From the NCBI GenBank assembly GCA_036897625.1, contig JAYMTA010000654.1, positions 1 through 25,637 of the forward strand: 25,637 nt of DNA, given 5' to 3'. The notes under the pieces were generated by a model, which did no database searches, was not told the DNA's origin, and worked only from the letters and a program-made list of their open reading frames with translations. This stretch comes from Pelargonium cotyledonis. Its lineage: Eukaryota > Streptophyta > Magnoliopsida > Geraniales > Geraniaceae. Shown here piece by piece: positions 20,941-25,637 of the stretch (position 1 is the first letter of the stretch; each line of letters starts with the position of its first letter). The position numbers and the translations under genes were made by a program.

Positions 20941-23897
20941 ATGGCTGCTGATACGGTGAAGTATGGAATCGTAGGGGTGGGGATGATGGGACGAGAGCAC
21001 CTCATAAATCTGCATCATCTTCGCAGCGAAGGCGTTGCTGTTGTGTGCATAGCCGACCCACATGTTCCTTCTCAACAGCTTGCCCTAAGTTTAGCAGGCT
21101 CTTTCGGTTGGCCCCTTAAGGTATGGGCTATGAAACTTTATCACCAAAGTTACTTCATCAGTGAATTTTTCTCTGGATCAACTAGTTATTTAATTCAGCT
21201 GCTATTCATTTTCAAAATTTTCAACTGTTAAGACCTAAAATGTTCTAAATTCAGTCAACTTCATTAAATTTTGTATTGTTTTAAGATTTTGGGGTTTTGG
21301 AGTTACATCACAGTGATGGTTGTTTGGTGGTTTCTTGGTTATAAGGAATATTTGTAATATTGGAGTAAAATGTTGCTCTATTGCAACAAAATAATTGTCA
21401 ATTTTCTAAAAAATTGTACCAAAAAAATTGTCATTTTCTATTTTAGTTAGGTATGCATGAATTGCCAATAATATTTGTATTATATACTGGTTAGAATCCT
21501 TGAGCTTGTTACAACGAGAGCACATTGGGGTATAAGGGAGACAAGCTTAATTCTAACTAACTCATCCATAATCTTCACGAAATATAGAAAGATAACAATT
21601 AGTTGGGACAGAGGGAGTAGAAGGTTCTAGTCCTATATTCTTGAGTCTTGACAATTTGTTTAAATCAATATAAAGTAATATGACTTCAAAACATATATAT
21701 AGGTTTTTACAGGACACCAGGAACTTTTGGATATTGGTCTCTGTGATGTTGTGGTCGTCTCTACTCCAAACATGACCCATCATCAAATCCTTATGGATAT
21801 CATCAACCACCCTAAACCTCATCATGTATTGGTGGAGAAGCCATTATGCACAACTGTGCGTGACTGCAAAGAGGTGAGTTACTTGATGTTACATTGTATA
21901 ATATTGTCCATATATCAGTTATAATTGGCAGATAATCTTGTCAATGTGCAAAGGGTGTGCAAACTGCAAACAGAAGCCTCTTCATGTGTTGCACCACATC
22001 TAATTTACTAATTGGCGTTAGTGTAATGAATTACTTAAGAAACCTGTACGAATGACAAAATTTAGCTAAAGTTTCAGGGATAATTGAAAATGGAAGGTAT
22101 TACATTTGAGAAAATATATCTCTGTTCATCCTTAACCTTATATAATTGGCTGGAATTTCATCATTGATGCAGACATTTTATACAGTTGGGTTCTGTATTT
22201 AAAATGTGTACCTATTTCTGGCAAGCACATATGATTGGTGGCTGATCCACTGTTTCCCGGTTCCTTCTATGCTTAACTGCCCTGGCTAGTATAAAAACAA
22301 TGCAAATAGACATCTCATCAAAGTAAAATTGTGATATGCCATCACTTTATAATCCATGATTTTCATGTTTATATATGTGTGCATTGCATAGATGCTGCAT
22401 TTTAAAGTAAACTGATCCTTTTACTTTCTTCTTTTTAAATTGTTGATTTTGTCATTTTTGAGTCTCATATCAATAGGTTGTAAATTCTGCCAGAAAGAGG
22501 CCCGAAATATTGGTACAGGTTGGACTGGAGTACAGATACATGCCACCAGTTGCCAAATTAATAGAAGTAGTCAAGGGTGGAACTCTTGGGCAAATCAAGA
22601 TGGTGGCAATCCGAGAACATAGATTTCCTTTCTTGGTTAAGGTACATCATACAACTGAACTAAATGTTCCAAATAATCATTGTAGCCACTGATCTTACCA
22701 ACCCTCTAATTGTAATAGGTTGACAACTGGAATCGATTCAATCTTAATACGGGGGGTACTCTGGTAGAGAAGTGCTGTCACTTTTTTGATCTGATGAAGC
22801 TATTTGCAGGTGCAAATCCTGTTCGGGTGATGGCTTCTGGAGCTGTTGATGTTAACCACAAAGATGAACTATATGATGGAAAGGTGACTTTTTGAAGTCC
22901 AAATCTTTGCCAAAGATATTTAGTATGTGATATGCATAGAAAAGAAAAAAAAAGGGTTGGGAACTGTTATATTGTGTCAATCAAAATCCAGTAAAAAAAC
23001 TACAACGCTGGAGCAGCAGCAATAAATAATGCTTCATATATTTTAGGCTGTGGTCATCATCTTATTTATTGTCCGTTTGGTTTTTTTTAGGTACCTGATA
23101 TAATCGACAATGCATATGTTATTGTTGAGTTTGATAATGGTTCAAGAGGTATGCTCGATCTTTGTATGTTTGCAGATGGGAGCAAAAATGAGCAAGAAAT
23201 ATCTGTTGTTGGTGAAACTGGAAAGGTAATTTTCTACTCCATCTGATACCCTAGCAACCACAGTAAGCTTTTACATGCATTGTGATATTAAGTGCATCAT
23301 GTCTCCCTGAAGTCCATAATTAAACCATGTCTATATAATGACTTACATTTTCTGTGGTTTCCCAACATGTTATGTGCATATGCGTGTGCACGTATTCTAA
23401 CCCTCATTTTAACTCAAAATGTACGATTTATAACAGGGGGAGGCCTTTGTTCCTGAGAGTATTGTGCGTATTGGTGCTAGAGTGACTGGGAGAGATGGGG
23501 TTCAAACTTTAAAAGTTACAGATAGCCGGATAAAGTGAGTTGCTTTTATCTCTACTGTTTTCAAATGAGAACATTGAACATGCCCCCAGGCTTTGCTCAA
23601 ATAAAGTCGACAGGGAATTTTCCCATTGCTTTGTTCCATTCAGTAATTCTTGTGACGAGATTCCAAATCAAATACTTTTTCAGGTACGACGGGCTGCATC
23701 ATGGTTCTAGCTATTTGGAACACCTCAACTTCCTGTCTGCCATTAGAACTAAAGGCGTGCAAGGTCCTGCTGTGAACCTGCAGGATGGATTGGTTTCTGT
23801 AGCTATTGGAGTTGCAGCCCAGCTTTCTATAGAGAAAGGCAGATTTATAACAATTCAGGAAGTCATGGATGAAAATGACTCCATTGCTTCTGCTTGA
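20941..23897 (+). CDS. Gfo/Idh/MocA-family NAD(P)-dependent oxidoreductase
   Basis: Seven exons: 20941-21120, 21703-21873, 22477-22641, 22719-22883, 23091-23225, 23437-23534, 23684-23897, giving 375 aa. Five introns are phase 0, and the last splits a Lys codon. The N-terminal Rossmann fold shows GVGMMG (residues 12-17) for dinucleotide binding, then [12 protein letters not shown] (76-87) and the family signature VEKP with EKP at 105-107; the Lys is a catalytic residue in relatives. The C-terminal domain shows [17 protein letters not shown] (183-199), where the family's conserved His lies. Length is normal. There is no leader peptide, so a cytosolic location is likely. Relatives act on inositols and other sugars or polyols, but the substrate cannot be read from the sequence. 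The start ATGGCTGCTG is typical of plants and no upstream in-frame Met fits better. Intron 1 contains a MITE remnant. Confidence 0.92.
21419..21619. mobile_element. Stowaway-like MITE, left end truncated
   Basis: The right end (to 21619) reads GGGACAGAGGGAGTA, the reverse complement of the CTCCCTC(T/C)GTCCC terminus typical of plant Stowaway/Tc1-mariner MITEs, ending at TA. Its reverse complement continues CCAACTAATTGTTATCTTTC, which aligns with CCAAAAAAATTGTCATTTTC at the left (21419-21438), so the inner inverted repeat is still visible. The outer CTCCCTC part is missing on the left. A further AATTGTCAATTTTCTA at about 21393 may be another copy of the inner repeat. The element lies in intron 1 of the oxidoreductase gene and has no coding capacity. 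Confidence 0.65.
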
Positions 23898-24944
23898 GTT
23901 TTGATTTTGGTGAAGCTCCTTGTTCTACTTCTTTTATTTCCTCCCATGTAAAATGGTTTCAATAACTCCAAAATTCTCCAAATGATATACACTTCTCTTT
24001 TCCCATCTCTTAGCTTACAGCCTCCCCTTAATGGCATAATTAAGCAAATATGGCAAGCATCATAGTCTTATGGATTTAATGTGTTGAGTACACCCTTATT
24101 ATTATTATTGTTTAAAAGAATTGTTGGATTGAAGAGGTTTTCAAAAGTATTTTATGATCTGTTTCTATTCTTGCATTTCGTTCGGATTCCTATATTTTAG
24201 CTAGAAATTGAGATTTGGATATGAATGAAACCCGGGTTTTTATGGCAAATGGCCCAATTTAGAAAGAAAACGAGATAAATGGCTCTCCCGTTGAATAAAT
24301 GAAGGAAATTGCACCGTGTGTCAAAATCTATTAGCTTAACACCATTCTAAGTGACGGTGACCTTTTGGCAACTCTCACTTATAATTGAAAAATCAAGTCA
24401 AATTCAAAAGTAAATTTTTGGTGTGAAATCTAAAATCCAAATGAGATGATTTGAATCAATGTGTGATCAAATTGACACAAATTTGTACTGCCCACTACAA
24501 TATGATGCTAAAAAATATGTTGTACAACATAGATGTAATTTGGTTTGGCCAAAATATAAAAGTTGAGTTTTGGCATGTCCCAAAACATAATACTGTTGCT
24601 TAAAATCACTTCCTCTATTAAATTCGGTATATAATTTAGATTGAGCTGAAAATAACCATAATTATTGTACATGATATTTCTCAATAACAAACTTAAATAT
24701 GTTAATCCATGCATAAGTTATGTATTTAGTTCACTGATTAATCTTGGAACAGAAGGAATAATTAGTAAAGACAAGTTGATTACTGATCAGTCAGTCACTG
24801 GCTTAATCCAAAATCCCAACGAGTACGCACCCGGCTCACGATAGCACCAGCAAGAGGCGCTTCTGTATAAAACAGGATTTGCTTGGCGCGCATTTTATAT
24901 TTTTAAGTCGGTGTTCTCAGCTCTTACTCTTTCAGTGTACGGAA
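23898..24944. other. Spacer between oxidoreductase and MSH4-like genes
   Basis: This contains the 3' UTR of the oxidoreductase, a short TTA repeat at about 24097-24110, AT-rich sequence without recognisable genes, and the promoter of the MSH4-like gene (about 24800-24944). The open frames here are short and featureless. Confidence 0.6.
24866..24890 (+). promoter_or_regulatory. TATA box and E2F-like site before the MSH4-like gene
   Basis: TATAAAA lies at 24866-24872, 73 bp before the ATG at 24945, and TTGGCGCG lies at 24883-24890. The latter resembles E2F sites (TTTSSCGC) found before replication and repair genes. A TATA at this distance would give a short 5' UTR. Both are sequence matches only. 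Confidence 0.35.
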
Positions 24945-25637
24945 ATGGAAGACGACGGAGGAGAGAGATCGAGCTTTGTGATTGGTATGATCGAGAATAG
25001 AGCCAAGGAGGTATCGTCTTTATATCTCTCTCTTTCAATCAATCACCTACGTGCTGTTCGGTTCCCGAGAACGTTTAGGAAATGCGAAAGAGAATTTTTA
25101 GTATCTGCAAATCTCTCTTCTGAGGTTTACGCTAGCATCTAGCTTTATTGAATTGCGTTTTCTTCGCTATGCACTGCGTAAATTCAATGCACGATTGGAA
25201 AATTGTTTGTATCCCTCATTTTTTTTTCAGAGATACTATGTTTTTAATCATTAGCAGTTTCTTTTTCATTAGGGGATCAAAACGAAATTAATGCTGAAAT
25301 TGATTAATGTCTTCAAGCTAGGTCACCTTTGATGCTCTACATTTTTTTTTTATAGATAGGGATTCCAATTATAGTGTGCACGCCAAGCAATATTGCTAGG
25401 ATGATAGTGGCAGTATATTAATGATTCATAAAGCTTTCAGTCTCAATGTCTCATTTAGATTCCAGTTCTGCTCTGAAACTAGTGTTGTTTGTGATATGTT
25501 CTGCCTACTGATGGTTGAATTCTGGTGACCAATGACATTCAGAATGACCTATTTACAGTTTAACACCAATTTGTGGACAGGTTGGAGTGGCTGGGTTTTT
25601 CTTTAAGGGTTGCTCCTTTTCTCCTTCTCCAAACATT
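24945..25637 (+). CDS. MSH4: MutS homologue MSH4, 5' end (partial)
   Basis: Exon 1 (24945-25010) encodes the 22 residues MEDDGGERSSFVIGMIENRA plus KE and ends at a GTATCG donor. This closely matches my recollection of the N-terminus of plant MSH4, a meiosis-specific MutS homologue that works with MSH5 to stabilise recombination intermediates and promote class I crossovers. Intron 1 spans 25011-25580. Exon 2 begins after TGGACAG at 25581 in phase 0 with V-G-V-A, as expected. It then reads GFFFKGCSFSPSPNI to the window edge, which differs from the AFDLRSASLHLSQ-like sequence I expect; this may be divergence, a micro-exon or a sequence problem. The MutS domains lie beyond the window, so the identification rests on a short stretch. 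Confidence 0.65.

Overview
This window looks like nuclear DNA from a dicot plant, probably a rosid. It is AT-rich, and its genes are split by GT-AG introns. The encoded proteins are land-plant families with plant-type mitochondrial leaders. It also carries plant-style SINE and Stowaway-like repeats. I cannot name the species. All gene models were spliced by eye from reading frame, splice signals and remembered family sequences.

Layout: (1) 1-3700 is gene-poor and AT-rich, with one possible SINE remnant. (2) 4149-6337 (+) encodes a FORKED/VAN3-binding-like protein (DUF828 plus a plant PH-like region; 6 coding exons, 388 aa). (3) 6758-9738 (-) encodes a mitochondrial formyltetrahydrofolate deformylase (PurU type; 8 exons, 327 aa), convergent with gene 1. 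(4) 9739-11290 is spacer with degenerate repeats and a G-box. (5) 11291-12188 (+) encodes a conserved single-pass membrane microprotein of 57 aa, split into three exons of 6, 149 and 19 nt. (6) 12189-13902 is spacer with a compound TC/AC microsatellite. (7) 13903-19928 (-) encodes a mitochondrial phosphatidylserine decarboxylase (PSD1 type; 12 exons, 445 aa). Its introns hold degenerate tandem copies of one exon, a partial echo of another, and a small SINE with a clear target-site duplication. (8) 20941-23897 (+) encodes a Gfo/Idh/MocA-family oxidoreductase (7 exons, 375 aa) with a Stowaway-like MITE remnant in intron 1. (9) 24945 to the window edge (+) is the 5' end of a gene that looks like the meiotic MutS homologue MSH4.

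The genes are unrelated housekeeping, developmental and meiotic functions, as expected for a plant chromosome. I see no operon, no biosynthetic cluster and no wholly new system. The most interesting points are the decayed exon copies inside PSD1, the microprotein gene whose intron 2 places a TAG stop across the exon-intron junction, and the unexpected sequence after the first codons of MSH4 exon 2.
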